Assembly (NCBI GenBank): GCA_947168815.1
Contig: CAMVNG010000001.1
Coordinates: 124,001-188,000 of the forward strand
DNA from: an uncultured bacterium
Lineage (GTDB): Bacteria > Patescibacteriota > Gracilibacteria > Absconditabacterales > Absconditicoccaceae
Reading direction: 5' to 3'
Length of the DNA: 64,000 nt
Positions 1-11,100 of this stretch are shown piece after piece. Every line of letters begins with the position of its first letter. Position 1 is the stretch's first letter. The position numbers were made by a program, and so were the translations under genes. The notes beneath the pieces were generated by a model, which had not been told where the DNA came from, ran no database searches, and was given only the letters and a program-made list of their open reading frames with translations.

Positions 1-220
1 ATTGTTCAATTTTCTTACCAATTTTTTCTTTAAACTCTTCTTCAAAAGATTTTCTAATAACAAAAATTACCTTATCAAATCATGCTCTTTTTGCATCATA
101 AACAGAATATTCCATTAAAGCATGGTGTCATGATCAAAAAGTATCAAGTTGTTTTAGCCCTCAGTAACGGCTTCACATTCAAGCAGCAAGAACTACAAGA
201 TTTAATGACATATTACTCAT
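1..220 (-). CDS. sugar-nucleotide/NTP transferase-like protein (partial, C-terminus off window)
   Basis: Code 25 translation MSNMSLNLVVLAAGMGSRYGGLKQLDTFGSGHHALMEYSVYDAKRAGFDKVIFVIRKSFEEEFKEKIG; LAAGMGSRYGGLKQ nucleotidyltransferase motif with TGA=Gly. Confidence 0.8.
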
Positions 221-360
221 AATTTAATAAATAAAAAATCCTTATTAGATATTCGTAGATTAACATTATAAACAAAATTTTCAAGAGCTAGAGAAAACAC
301 ATAATAATATTCAAAGACAAAAAAATGCTGGTAGATTGCCAGCATTCTTTTTATAAGAAA

Positions 361-1332
361 TTATGATTAATCTCTTGAAGCTTCTCTAGTAAATTCTCTA
401 ATCTTACTTTTTGCCTTCTCATTATTCTGTTCATATTCTAGAACAGTAAAATAGTATTTCTTAGCATTATCAATATCTCAAATCTGTTCATATAATTCAG
501 CAGTTGCCAACAAATATTTTGGATTAGTTGGTCTTAATTTAATAATTTTCTCCATATAAGCTAAAGCCTCATCATATCTTTCAGTATTGTAATAGATTTC
601 AACCATAGTTAGATAATATTTTGGATTATCATTTTTTAAATCAATAGCCTTCTCAATTAAAAGCTCAGCAGTTTGTGTATCACCAGCCACAAAATATATT
701 TCAGCAATTTGCCAAATTACTTTATGATCTGTTGGATCTTGTTCTGAAACTTTTTTCAAAAGAGATAATGCCTTCTTATAATTTCAAAGTGTAAAATAAA
801 GATCTGATAATGGTTTTAAAACTTTCAAAGATTCTCCATCAATAGCCATTGCTTCAATAAGCTTCTTTTCATACTGTTCAAATTTTCATTCATTCTTCAA
901 CAAATCAGCTTCTAACAACAATGCATCAAATTTTTTCCTCTCCTTTTCCTGTTCTAACTCTTTCTTTTCAACATCTTCAATTATCTCATTAAGTTTTTCA
1001 TCATGTTGTTCTTCTACCTTAAGAACAGACTCCACAGCTTCTTTAGTAGTATTTTCAATTTCCTCTTCCTTAAGATTTACATCTTCTGAAGTCGTATTTT
1101 CTTGAGGTATAAAAGTTCAATATTCATTTCTTGCAATAAGTTCATCTTTTTGATCTTCCAAATCAGACTTAATATGCTTAAGTTCTTTATTCTCCTTTAT
1201 AATTTGAGCTTTCTCATCAATAAACTTTGAAGATTTTTTCCAAGCAACATATAGCAAATAAATACAAGGAATAACAACAATTGAAATTGTTAAACCTATC
1301 CAAAAATAAACTAATAATTTTCATCGAGGCAT
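361..1332 (-). CDS. TPR-repeat protein with N-terminal transmembrane segment
   Basis: MPRGKLLVYFWIGLTISIVVIPCIYLLYVAWKK... then TPR-like repeats (ALAYMEKIIKLRPTNPKYLLATAELYEQIG...); in-frame TGA at 478-480, TAA at 361-363. Confidence 0.75.
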
Positions 1333-1354
1333 GATAATAACAAAAACAATAAAA

Positions 1355-2203
1355 TTAATTATCTGATTTTTCGGTTTTATTTTTTCTAGCTTGCTTCAAA
1401 AGAGATAATGGAACTCTAAGAACTCATCACTCCTCTGTCTTAATCACTACTTCTTTTGTAATAATATTATAAGAGCTTACAATACCTTTTTGATCACTTC
1501 ATGGACATTGAACATTACTTCATCTTTCAGGGAACTCCTTACTTTCATTAAGATATATTTCAAGTTCATAAAGCAAACTACACTTCAATTTTCAACATCT
1601 ACCCTTTAATCTTTCAATATCCCTTCAATCTAATCACTGCATAGCAATATTTTCAACTTCAACACTTGGAAGTGGTCAATATCATTGACATGCAATCAAC
1701 ATTCAACAATCAGATCAAACCACATAATCCTTAGTATTTGGATCTATTCTCATCATGTCTCTTGCTCACACTTGGAAAAGAAAAATATTCTTTCAAAATG
1801 CATCTCTTAATTCCTTAACAAAATCTCAAAAGACATATCTCTCTTCAGAGAAGAAATAAAAATAAAGCTGATCAGTTGCAGGATTATATCTCGCAGTAAC
1901 AGGTTTAGATCACTGAAATCTAGATTTAAATTTTTTCTTAAAAACTGGGAAAAGCTTTAATGCAAAATCCTGTTGTTTTGCAAATTCTTCACACTCTTCA
2001 TTATTTAATCTCTTCAAAAAATTGGCAGTTCTATCAACTTCCAAAGGATAACCAACAACAATTCAAATTGATTCCTTATTAGCTCACTTTTCCTCAACTA
2101 AATAAGATATCTTATCTCAATGATTAAGTTCAATATCATCAGGAATATCAACAACCTTAAGATTTTTATTCATGAAATAATCTAAGACAGCAATAGTTTT
2201 CAT
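1355..2203 (-). CDS. PSP1 C-terminal domain protein (RicT/YaaT-like)
   Basis: 282 aa in code 25; RDMMRIDPNTKDYVVGSDCGMLIACQG...GLEGRDIERLKGRCGKLKCSLLYELEIY resembles the PSP1/RicT Cys-containing region. Confidence 0.7.
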
Positions 2204-2224
2204 AATTCATTAGAAAAGTATAAA

Positions 2225-4246
2225 TTAGATTTTCTTTCCTTCTTTCATCATTTCTAGGAATTCTTCACTTGAAAGATATTCTTTCTCAAGAAGAATATTT
2301 GCCATTTTATTTATTAATTCTTCATTAGCCTTTAGAATAGCCTTTGCTTTTTTATATGAAGATTGAAGATAATCCTTTATTTTTTTATCAACTTCTTGTG
2401 CTATATTTTCGCTATATGGATTAGTCCATCATTGTTCTTCTCACTCTTTCAAATAATTAATTGGACCAAAATCATCATCCATACCATATTTTAAAATCAT
2501 AGACTTCACAATTTCAGTAGCTCTTTCCAAATCATTTGATGCTCAAGTGGTAATTTCTTCTTTACCAAAGAAAACCTCCTCAGCTGCTCTACCTCAAAGA
2601 AGTGAAACTATTTCATCAAGGAATTTAGCCTTAGAATACAAGTTTTTATCTTCTTCAGGTGTTGTCCATGTAACACCTAATGCATGTCATCTACGAACTA
2701 TAGATATTTTTTCAATAGGATCAGTATTATCCAATAAATGTCATGTCACAGCATGTCATAATTCATGATAAGCTACAATCTTCTTTTCATTCTCTTTCAT
2801 AGACTTAACTTTCTTTTCTGGTCACATAATCACTTTTTCTAGAGCATACTCAAAATCATGGTTTTCAAGTTCTTCTCTATTAGTTTTTGCAACCTGAAGT
2901 GCTGCTTCATTAACAATATTCTCTATATCAGCTCACACTAATCAACTAGTCCTCTTTGCTAAAGACTGAATATTAACTTCTTTATTAACTTTCTTCTTTT
3001 TTAAATAATATTCAAAAATCTGAATTCTTTCCTCAAAAGTTGGAACAGAAACAAACACCTTTCTATCAAATCTTCATGCCCTAAGTAAAGCAGGATCAAG
3101 AGTATCTGGTCTATTTGTTGCCGCCATCACAATAATATTTGTATTCTTATCAAATCAATCCATCTCGGTTAAGATTTGATTAAGAGTTTGTTCTTGTTCT
3201 TGATGACCTCAAGTGTATCAAACTCCTCTTTTCTTTCAGATAGCATCAATTTCATCAATAAAAATAATAGCTTTACCCGCAACCTTAGCCTGTTCAAAAA
3301 GTTTTCTTACTCTTGCAGCTCACATTCAAACCAACATTTCCATAAATTCAGATCATGATGCAGAGAAAAAAGCAACTCATGCTTCACCAGCAACTGCTCT
3401 AGCAAGAAGTGTTTTTCAAGATCATGGTGCTCAATATAAAAGCACTCACTTTGGAGGTCTAGCTCAAATTTTTTGATATTTCTCTGGTTCTTTCAAATAA
3501 TCAATAATTTCAATTAATTCATTTTTAACCTCATCCATTCAAGCAATATCTGAGAACTTTGTTTTAGATTCATTCTTTTTATTCTCTTTTCAAACCTTCA
3601 TACCAAACATTCAATTTGCTCAAGCCTTAGGAAGAATAAATCTAACTCAAATAGCCAAAGCTAATAACAAAAGAACAATTCATCACATTTGCTCTGCTAA
3701 TTTTTCCCAAATACTTTGATCTTTATGAACTAAAGAAACCTCAGTATCTCAAGTTAATGCAATTCAAAGATCAAGAATACTTAAAGTATCAGACTTCTCA
3801 GTTTTAAAACGCTTATATTTTTCTGTAGAGATTTTTCCTTGAAAATAAGTCTCAGTTTCACCAGAAGATAAAAATTTATATCATTCTAATTCCTGATCAT
3901 TTATTACAACAACGTTTTTAAAATCACCTGAACGATAATAATCTAACCATTGGTTAAGAGTTATTTCTTCAGTTTCATCAATTGAAACCATCGTTCATGT
4001 ATTAGCAGCAAGATTTGTTGGTGTTGCAGAATCTAATGACCTCAATCCCCAAGTAATACAAATCACAAAAAGGAATCAATAAATTCGCCACATAGAAAAA
4101 CCATTAGGAGACTTATTCAACATCTTTTTATTTGAAATTTTTTTCTCCTTTTTTTTATCTTGCTTAGACTTTTCAATATTCTTAGATTCACTTTTCAATT
4201 CTTTCTTATTTTCAGATTCAAGAGTATCAAGCAATTTCTTAGCCAT
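2225..4246 (-). CDS. ftsH: ATP-dependent zinc metalloprotease FtsH
   Basis: 673 aa in code 25; AAA+ ATPase and M41 HEXXH regions readable on the minus strand (e.g. ATNRPDTLDPALLR..., KIVAYHE.. HAVTGH), N-terminal TM segment. Confidence 0.9.
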
Positions 4247-4283
4247 AGTTTTTAATTTATTTAAAAGGAAGTACTAATATTTA

Positions 4284-5675
4284 CTAGAATTCACATGTCT
4301 TTGGAGTTCTTGGGAAAGGAATAACATCACGAATATTCTCCATTCAAGAAACATACATAACCAATCTTTCAAAACCAACTCAGAATCAAGAATGAGGTAC
4401 AGTACCATATTTTCTAAGATCCAAGAACCATGAATAAGCTTCAGGATCCATTCATAATTCTATCATTCTATTTCTTAACTTATCATAATCATCTTCTCTT
4501 TGAGAACCTCAAATTAATTCACCAACACCAGGAACTAAAAGATCAACAGCTCTTACAGTTTTACCATCTTCATTCATTTTCATATAGAAAGCCTTAATTT
4601 CTTTTGGATAATCAGTTACAAAAACTGGTCCATTAAATATTTTTTCAGATAAACATCTTTCATGTTCAGTTTGCATATCAATTCACCATTCAGGTGCATA
4701 CTCAAATTTTTGTCCAGATTTCTTCAATAATTCAATAGCCTCTGTGTAAGTAACCTTAGCAAATTTAGCATTAACCAACTTTTCAAGTCTCTCTTTTACT
4801 CAAGGCATAATAAACTTATCAAAGAACTCCATTTCTGCTTGTGCGTTCTCTAACACATAACCAAAAGCATATTTTAATAAACCTTCAGCAACATCCATAT
4901 TATCTTCCAAATCAGCAAAAGCTATTTCAGGTTCAATCATCCAAAACTCTGATAAATGTCTTGTTGTATTAGAATTTTCTGCACGGAAAGTAGGTCCAAA
5001 AGTATAAATCTTACCAAATGCAGTTGCAAAAGTTTCCCCTTCTAATTGTCAACTTACAGTCAAAGAAGCTTTTTTTCAGAAAAAGTCCTTAGTATAATCA
5101 ACTGTTCAATCTTCATTCCTAGGAAGATTCATAAAATCTAATGTAGACACCTGAAACATTTCTCATGCTCATTCTGCATCACTTGCTGTAATCAAAGGAG
5201 TATGAGCCCAAATAAATCAATTTTTATTAAAATAATCATGGATAGCAAAAGCTAACAAACTTCTAATTCTAAATACAGCAGAAAAAGTATTTGTTCTTCA
5301 TCTAAGATGAGCAATTGTTCTTAAATATTCAAATGAATGTCTCTTTTTCTGAAGAGGATAAGTCTCATCAGCTCATCAAATAAGTATTACTTCTGTTGCC
5401 TTAAGTTCAAATGCTTGTTTAGCTCATTCAGATTTTACAAGTTCTCAATGAACTTCAATACTACTACCAGTAGTAAATTTACATATTTCAGCGAAATTAT
5501 TTAAATTATCATTAAAAACAACCTGTAAATTTTTTAAATAAGATCCATCATTAACCTCAATAAATCAAAAAGTTTTAGAATCTCTTAAACTCCTTATCCA
5601 ACCCTTAATAACTAGGTTTTCTCCTATCATTTCTTCATAATTCTGAAAGATAGTCTTAATACTGGTTGCTTTCAT
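4284..5675 (-). CDS. asnS: asparaginyl-tRNA synthetase
   Basis: 463 aa; N-term OB-fold [46 protein letters not shown]-term [18 protein letters not shown] typical of AsnRS. Confidence 0.92.
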
Positions 5676-5858
5676 AATAATAAACAATTTATAATATGTA
5701 AAATCTAAAAATTTATAGTTTTTTCCCCTCCATATGCAAAGATAAATCGCACCTGAAATATTGACATTTTTAAAAATATACTAATTTAAAATATTACTTG
5801 ATTTTCTAATAAATAATTTTTATAATAAAAATCCAAACAAAAAACAAATAAATGCTTT

Positions 5859-6455
5859 ATGGATCTTTACTACATCATTGCGACTCTGTTCGCTATCGTG
5901 TCCCTTTGCATTGTATACAATGGCTTAAGGACAAAGGAAAATCCTGAAGTTATAGGAGGAATTGGCTGTCTTTCACTAGCTGCCACTCTTGCTATACTCA
6001 GGTTCTTTGAGTGTTATATAGTTATTGCTGTTGCATTCATTCCAATAGGTCTGATTGCAACCACTCTCGCAACCGCATGGTGGTCATTTGAAAAGGATCA
6101 AGAGAAAAAGGACTATCTCTCCCCTATCTTCTGCCTAATTGGAGGACTAGTATGCTACTGGGGATTTGCACAAGCATTTTATCTTGGGAACCACCATTTC
6201 CTGTTCCTTGCAAGCACCATCATCCTCACTCTAATCCATTTTGGATCTACATTCTATGGATTCTTCCATAACATGAGGTACACTTCTGCAGTATCAACCA
6301 TATTCTTAATCTGGATTATACTCTATTATTGGAAGGCTGTATCTTTCATTAATATAGATATATTCTTCGTATGGATACTGTTCGCTATTGCAATGGCAAC
6401 TCTGTTAATGGTCGTTTGGAGACTCGGATGGGGAGAAGAGAAAAAAAGCACTTAA
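5859..6455 (+). CDS. hypothetical multi-TM membrane protein (TGA-free orphan)
   Basis: 198 aa, several hydrophobic segments, 13 Gly all GGN, TAA stop, -35/-10 TTGATT-17-TATAAT upstream, intrinsic terminator downstream. Confidence 0.8.
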   Translation: MDLYYIIATLFAIVSLCIVYNGLRTKENPEVIGGIGCLSLAATLAILRFFECYIVIAVAFIPIGLIATTLATAWWSFEKDQEKKDYLSPIFCLIGGLVCYWGFAQAFYLGNHHFLFLASTIILTLIHFGSTFYGFFHNMRYTSAVSTIFLIWIILYYWKAVSFINIDIFFVWILFAIAMATLLMVVWRLGWGEEKKST

Positions 6456-6477
6456 CAAAGATCTTCTACAAAATCAA

Positions 6478-6516
6478 AAGGAGTACTTGAATCAGGTACT
6501 CCTTTTCTTGCTTTTT
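6478..6516 (+). terminator. intrinsic terminator after 5859-6455
   Basis: AGGAGTAC..GTACTCCT hairpin followed by TTTTCTTGCTTTTT. Confidence 0.75.
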
Positions 6517-6562
6517 AAAAACAATGGAATATAAAAAGGTAATTTTATAAATAAAAAACATC

Positions 6563-7012
6563 ATGAGATTACTAATTCAACAAGTAGCATCAGCAACATT
6601 AGATATCGAATCAGAAAACATACACAGAGAAATATGAAAATGACTTATAATATATTTCTGAGTTCATGACGAAGATTATAAAAACTATAAAGAAAAAATT
6701 GCAAGAATTATAAAAAAAATACCATTACTTAAATGCCTTAGCTGAGAAGATTGAGCAATAAACACCTCATTAAATGACATAAACTGAGAAATCTTATTCA
6801 TTTCAAATTTCACACTCTATTGAAGGAGTTTAAAAGGAACTAAACTCGATTTTGTCCATTCAGCTCCATTTAAAGAAGCCAAAGAAATATATGATTACTT
6901 CATCGTAGAAGCAAAAAAAGCATGACGAAAAATACAAACTTGAGAATTCTGAGCAGATATGACTGTAAGAAGTTGTAATTTATGACCACTAAATTTCATT
7001 CTCGATTATTAA
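6563..7012 (+). CDS. dtd: D-aminoacyl-tRNA deacylase
   Basis: MRLLIQQVASATLDIE...GLIIYFGVHDEDYKNYKEKIARII...LSGEDGAINTSLNDINGEILFISNFTLYGRSLKGTKLDFVHSAPF...FGADMTVRSCNLGPLNFILDY; seven or more TGA=Gly. Confidence 0.92.
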
Positions 7013-7045
7013 AAAAAGGTAGGACGTTATTCACATCCCACCAAA
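7011..7045 (-). terminator. intrinsic terminator after 7063-7794
   Basis: Minus strand GGTGGGATGTGAATAACGTCCTACCTTTTTTT hairpin plus U-tract. Confidence 0.6.
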
Positions 7046-7062
7046 TAAATACTTGAGTTCCG

Positions 7063-7794
7063 TTACTTCAAGAGATTTTCAAAGTCCGCATCAACAAAGA
7101 CCTCCTTTTCCACATCAAGACTCTCAATATATGGAGTCTGATTTTTGATAAGAAGAGACCAAAGTCTCAAGGCTGGTATCCTATCAAGGAAAGCTTTTGC
7201 CTCCTTCATGTCAGATACCGTAATTCCTCTGTTAAAAGAGACATGAAGTTCGCCAATAACATAATTGTTTGTCTTTGCCCACAGTTCAGTTATCTTCGAA
7301 TAATGAGCAAGAAGAACGAACATAACAAGTCCTGAGTTAACAATGAGCGGAATGCCAAGAAGTTCCGTCGGAGTATTGATACTAATCTCAAGCGAAGGAT
7401 GACGAGTTAGAGGCTCATGACTTAAAAAGTCTTCTGTTTCCTGACTCTCGATACAGCCAAACTGACGGAAGATAAACTCAGTAGGATCATCCTTCTTCAT
7501 CAAAGAAAATCCAAACTGATTATCACCCAACATCAACTGCTCAACCAGGTGAGAAATAGAATTCAAGGGGACACCATCCTTTGCAATTCTCAACTCAGAG
7601 TCAGAAAGTTCTCCGAACCATTCCTTCATGAAATCAAACTGATCCAACAAAACACCCTTGTGATTACCAATAAATGGCAAAGCCCTAAACGTCTTATCAG
7701 ACCACACTTCAAACTGGAAAGATAGCGTACGAGTTTTGTTCTCTTCTTGACCGCCATCAATCACTTCCTTAAATAATTCACATAACTGTTTCAT
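7063..7794 (-). CDS. hypothetical protein (TGA-free orphan)
   Basis: 243 aa, about 13 Gly all GGN, TAA stop; AAAAACAAATG at start codon. Confidence 0.8.
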   Translation of the reverse strand: MKQLCELFKEVIDGGQEENKTRTLSFQFEVWSDKTFRALPFIGNHKGVLLDQFDFMKEWFGELSDSELRIAKDGVPLNSISHLVEQLMLGDNQFGFSLMKKDDPTEFIFRQFGCIESQETEDFLSHEPLTRHPSLEISINTPTELLGIPLIVNSGLVMFVLLAHYSKITELWAKTNNYVIGELHVSFNRGITVSDMKEAKAFLDRIPALRLWSLLIKNQTPYIESLDVEKEVFVDADFENLLK

Positions 7795-8125
7795 TTGTTT
7801 TTGTTTTTTTTGGGGTTATTTTATGTTTTATTATCTTAATAAGGAAGAGGACAGATGAATCACCTGCCCTCTTTGAGTCTAAATTAGAGTAGAATAAGGA
7901 GGGAATCTTCGGTCTACCTCAAATGCTCATTTTATTCTTCATAACAAGCAAATTTTGTTCCTACAACAAAGCTCATAACGGAAAAGCAATAATACATTAA
8001 TTAAAGCTACACATAACCGCTTGCCTCAAAGAGGTACTCTACTCAAAGAATAGAAAGTCCACCAGAAAAAGACTCAATTTACTGATGGCAACAGAGTGAA
8101 GGACTCCTAATCACTTCTTTCTGTA
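7795..8125 (-). ncRNA. long structured 5' leader or independent small RNA (unidentified)
   Basis: Minus-strand TTGACA(8156-8161)/TATATAAT promoter, then ~330 nt noncoding with nested long-range complementarities GAGTCT/AGACTC and GAGTAGA/TCTACTC and a GAGGGCAGGTGATTCATCTGTCCTC hairpin. Confidence 0.35.
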
Positions 8126-8167
8126 TGATAATTATATAATCAAATAACCAATAATTGTCAAGATGTA

Positions 8168-11100
8168 TTAATCTTTTATTTCATAATCTTCATAGGCTCT
8201 TCTCAACATCAACCAAGCCCATTTCCTTATTTCAACAACATTGATAGGATGCTCAATTTTTGTCATTATTCATTTTCTCTTTAATGCCTTTAGATGTAAG
8301 TCATAATAAGAAGCACCAGTTAAATTGTACTTATCTCACCACAATACTCTAGATAAAACAGTTCCAAATTGAGCTCTCGTTACTACAGCATTAGGATTAA
8401 ATGTCTCTACATTAATTCACATCAATCATAATGCACAAGCCCTCTTAGAATATTGTTTAATCTCTTCTGATTTCCAATCAATTTCATTATCAATAAAACT
8501 ACAACGATCAGGTATTACTTTTGGCTCCTTTCTTCATAATACATTAACCACATAATTAACCATAATCTTTGCCATATGTCATCTAAGAAGTACTCAATCA
8601 GGATTTGATTCATCCTCACGTTTTGTTGTAATTCAATATTTATAAGCCCATTGATATAATGTTAAACTTAAATCATTATCTTTATCAGTTTCTTTTGGCT
8701 GTACAACCTCTTGTAATCAACTTTCTTGAGCAGCTCAATGCTCCTCTTCTTCTGGAATTATCACTTTATCTTCTCTAGGTACTATTCTTCCTCATCATCC
8801 TCATGCCTGTCATGATGACTGACCTTGATCATCAGGATTTACTTTCCATACCACTCAAATTTCTATATCTCTATCAGGCATCAATCCATTCTCAGGATAA
8901 TTTGTCCATTCAACAAACAAATATCATTTCTTTGTTGGTGTATCCAAACTAATAATATCTCAAGAAGAATATAATTTAGTCTGTAATACAGATCAATCTG
9001 TATCAATTACCTTTAATGTATGTTTAGCTGTATCACTCCATTGTGCAATTAATAATACTATTCAATTATCTTCACCAGTTAAGTTGATAACCTCCTGACC
9101 ATCTGAATACATATTATTATCTTCATCTAACCATCACTTAAAATATGATCAAGTCTTTACAAAAGTATTTACAGCTAAAGCTCATGTTTCATCATAAGTG
9201 AAAGTTTGATCTGCCATAGGTGTTCATACTCATCAATTCTTAAGATATCTAACCTTATACATATTTGGATTAGCATTCATCTTTACTATTGAATCATAAG
9301 CAGGAACATTGAATGTATGAGTTAATACTACATCTCAATCATCAAAATGATATCATGACTTTGCATATCATGTAAATGTTACTTCTGCTTCATATAAGTA
9401 CATTCATGAACCATCAATATGGTCAACTCAAGTTTCAGCTAATGTAGAAACCTTATAACTATTTCTCACATAACTTGCTGTATAAACCTGATCTTGTACA
9501 ACTGGCAATAACTCAGGTTGCCAAACTAATGTATGTCATATTCTACTTCGATTTGGAATTTGTAAATCTCAAGTAGCTGTCATATATAGATATGTATTTG
9601 AAGACTCCTCATCTCAATCTTTAAAAGTAATTGTATAAAGTCTATCTTCCTTATCATATTGAGCTACATATGTTGTATCTCAAGTTATTCATTCCAGACT
9701 AGGAGACCAAGTATTATTGAATGTATAAATATAGCGCTCATCTTGAGGTCTTACCGGAGTTGATCAACCATAAGTTGGCACAGTTCAATATGGAATATTA
9801 TTTACTTCAAATAGCTTTTCTCAATCATAATTATTAAATATTGCTGTATATAGATTAGTTTCTTGAGTATACGTCGCCATATAAGTTGCATTTCATACTA
9901 CTTGAGAAACTGCAGGAGACCATGTATCAAAATGATATGAATATTGTGCATCTCAATCTTTTTGAGGTGTCTCTCAATTATAAACAGGAGTTGTTCAATA
10001 TGCTACAGCTGCATCTGTTTCTAATACTGTTCCATCTTCATTCTTCCATATAATTTTATAAGTATTTGTTGTTGTAGTATAAGTTGCTGTATAAACTGCA
10101 TCACCAGAAACTGTTGCTCAATCAGATAATTCAGGATCCCATCATGCAAATGTATACGTATATTGAGCTGTTCAAGTTTTTGTTGCAACCGGTGGAACAA
10201 TTCATAAACCATAATTCAATGTTTGACTTTCTATTTCACTTCCATCATCATTTTTAAAGATTATCGTATATTGCCTCAAAGTACTATCATAAGTTGCTGT
10301 ATATGTTGCATCTGAAGTTACTTCATCTACTGCAGGACTCCATCATGCAAATGTATACGTATATTGTGCTGTTGCTGACTTTGTTGGATCTGCTGGTTTT
10401 ACAATACTTGCAGCTGGTGTTCCATATGCATATTCAGCACTTGATATTTCTGTTCAATCTTCATCCTCAAATGTAATAGTATATTCATTTACTGTTGAAC
10501 TATATGTTGCAGTATATGTCGCATCTGATGTTACTTCAACTACTGCAGGACTCCATCATGCAAATGCATAGGTATACTGTGCTGTCGCTGACTTTGTTGG
10601 ATCTGCTGGTTTTACAATACTTGCAGCTGGTGTTCCATATGCATATTCAGCACTTGATATTTCTGTTCAATCTTCATCCTCAAATGTAATAGTATATTCA
10701 TTTACTGTTGAACTATATGTTGCAGTATATGTCGCATCTGATGTTACTTCAACTACTGCAGGACTCCATCATGCAAATGCATAGGTATACTGTGCTGTCG
10801 CTGACTTTGTTGGATCTGCTGGTTTTACTATATCTTCAGCTGATGTTCCATATGCATATTTTGTACTTGATATTTCTGTTCAATTTTCATCCTCAAATGT
10901 AATGGTATACTCATTTACCGTTGAATTATATGTTGCAGTATAAACACTATCTTCTGTTATAGCACTAGGAACAGGATCCCATCACTTAAAACTATAAGTA
11001 TAGTGTTGATCTGCAGACTTACTTGGTTCTGCTCAAACGTATTGTGGAATAGTATTATAATCAGCATAATATTCATATAACTTAGCTCCATTTTCATTCA

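Noticed and set aside
2547-3476. Plus-strand ORFs 2547-2768, 3176-3358, 3213-3476
   Set aside because: Antisense to ftsH; low-complexity translations with no support; the minus-strand code-25 frame is clearly FtsH.
7840-8100. RNase P RNA or tmRNA candidate
   Set aside because: Fragments such as GAAAGTCC and ACAGATGAAT resemble RNase P conserved regions but in the wrong order, and there is no tmRNA tag or tRNA-like end; left as an unidentified structured region.
10275-10917. Possible CRISPR array from periodic repeats
   Set aside because: Period is 213 bp, in frame with a protein-coding InlB_B repeat, with no short repeat/spacer structure.
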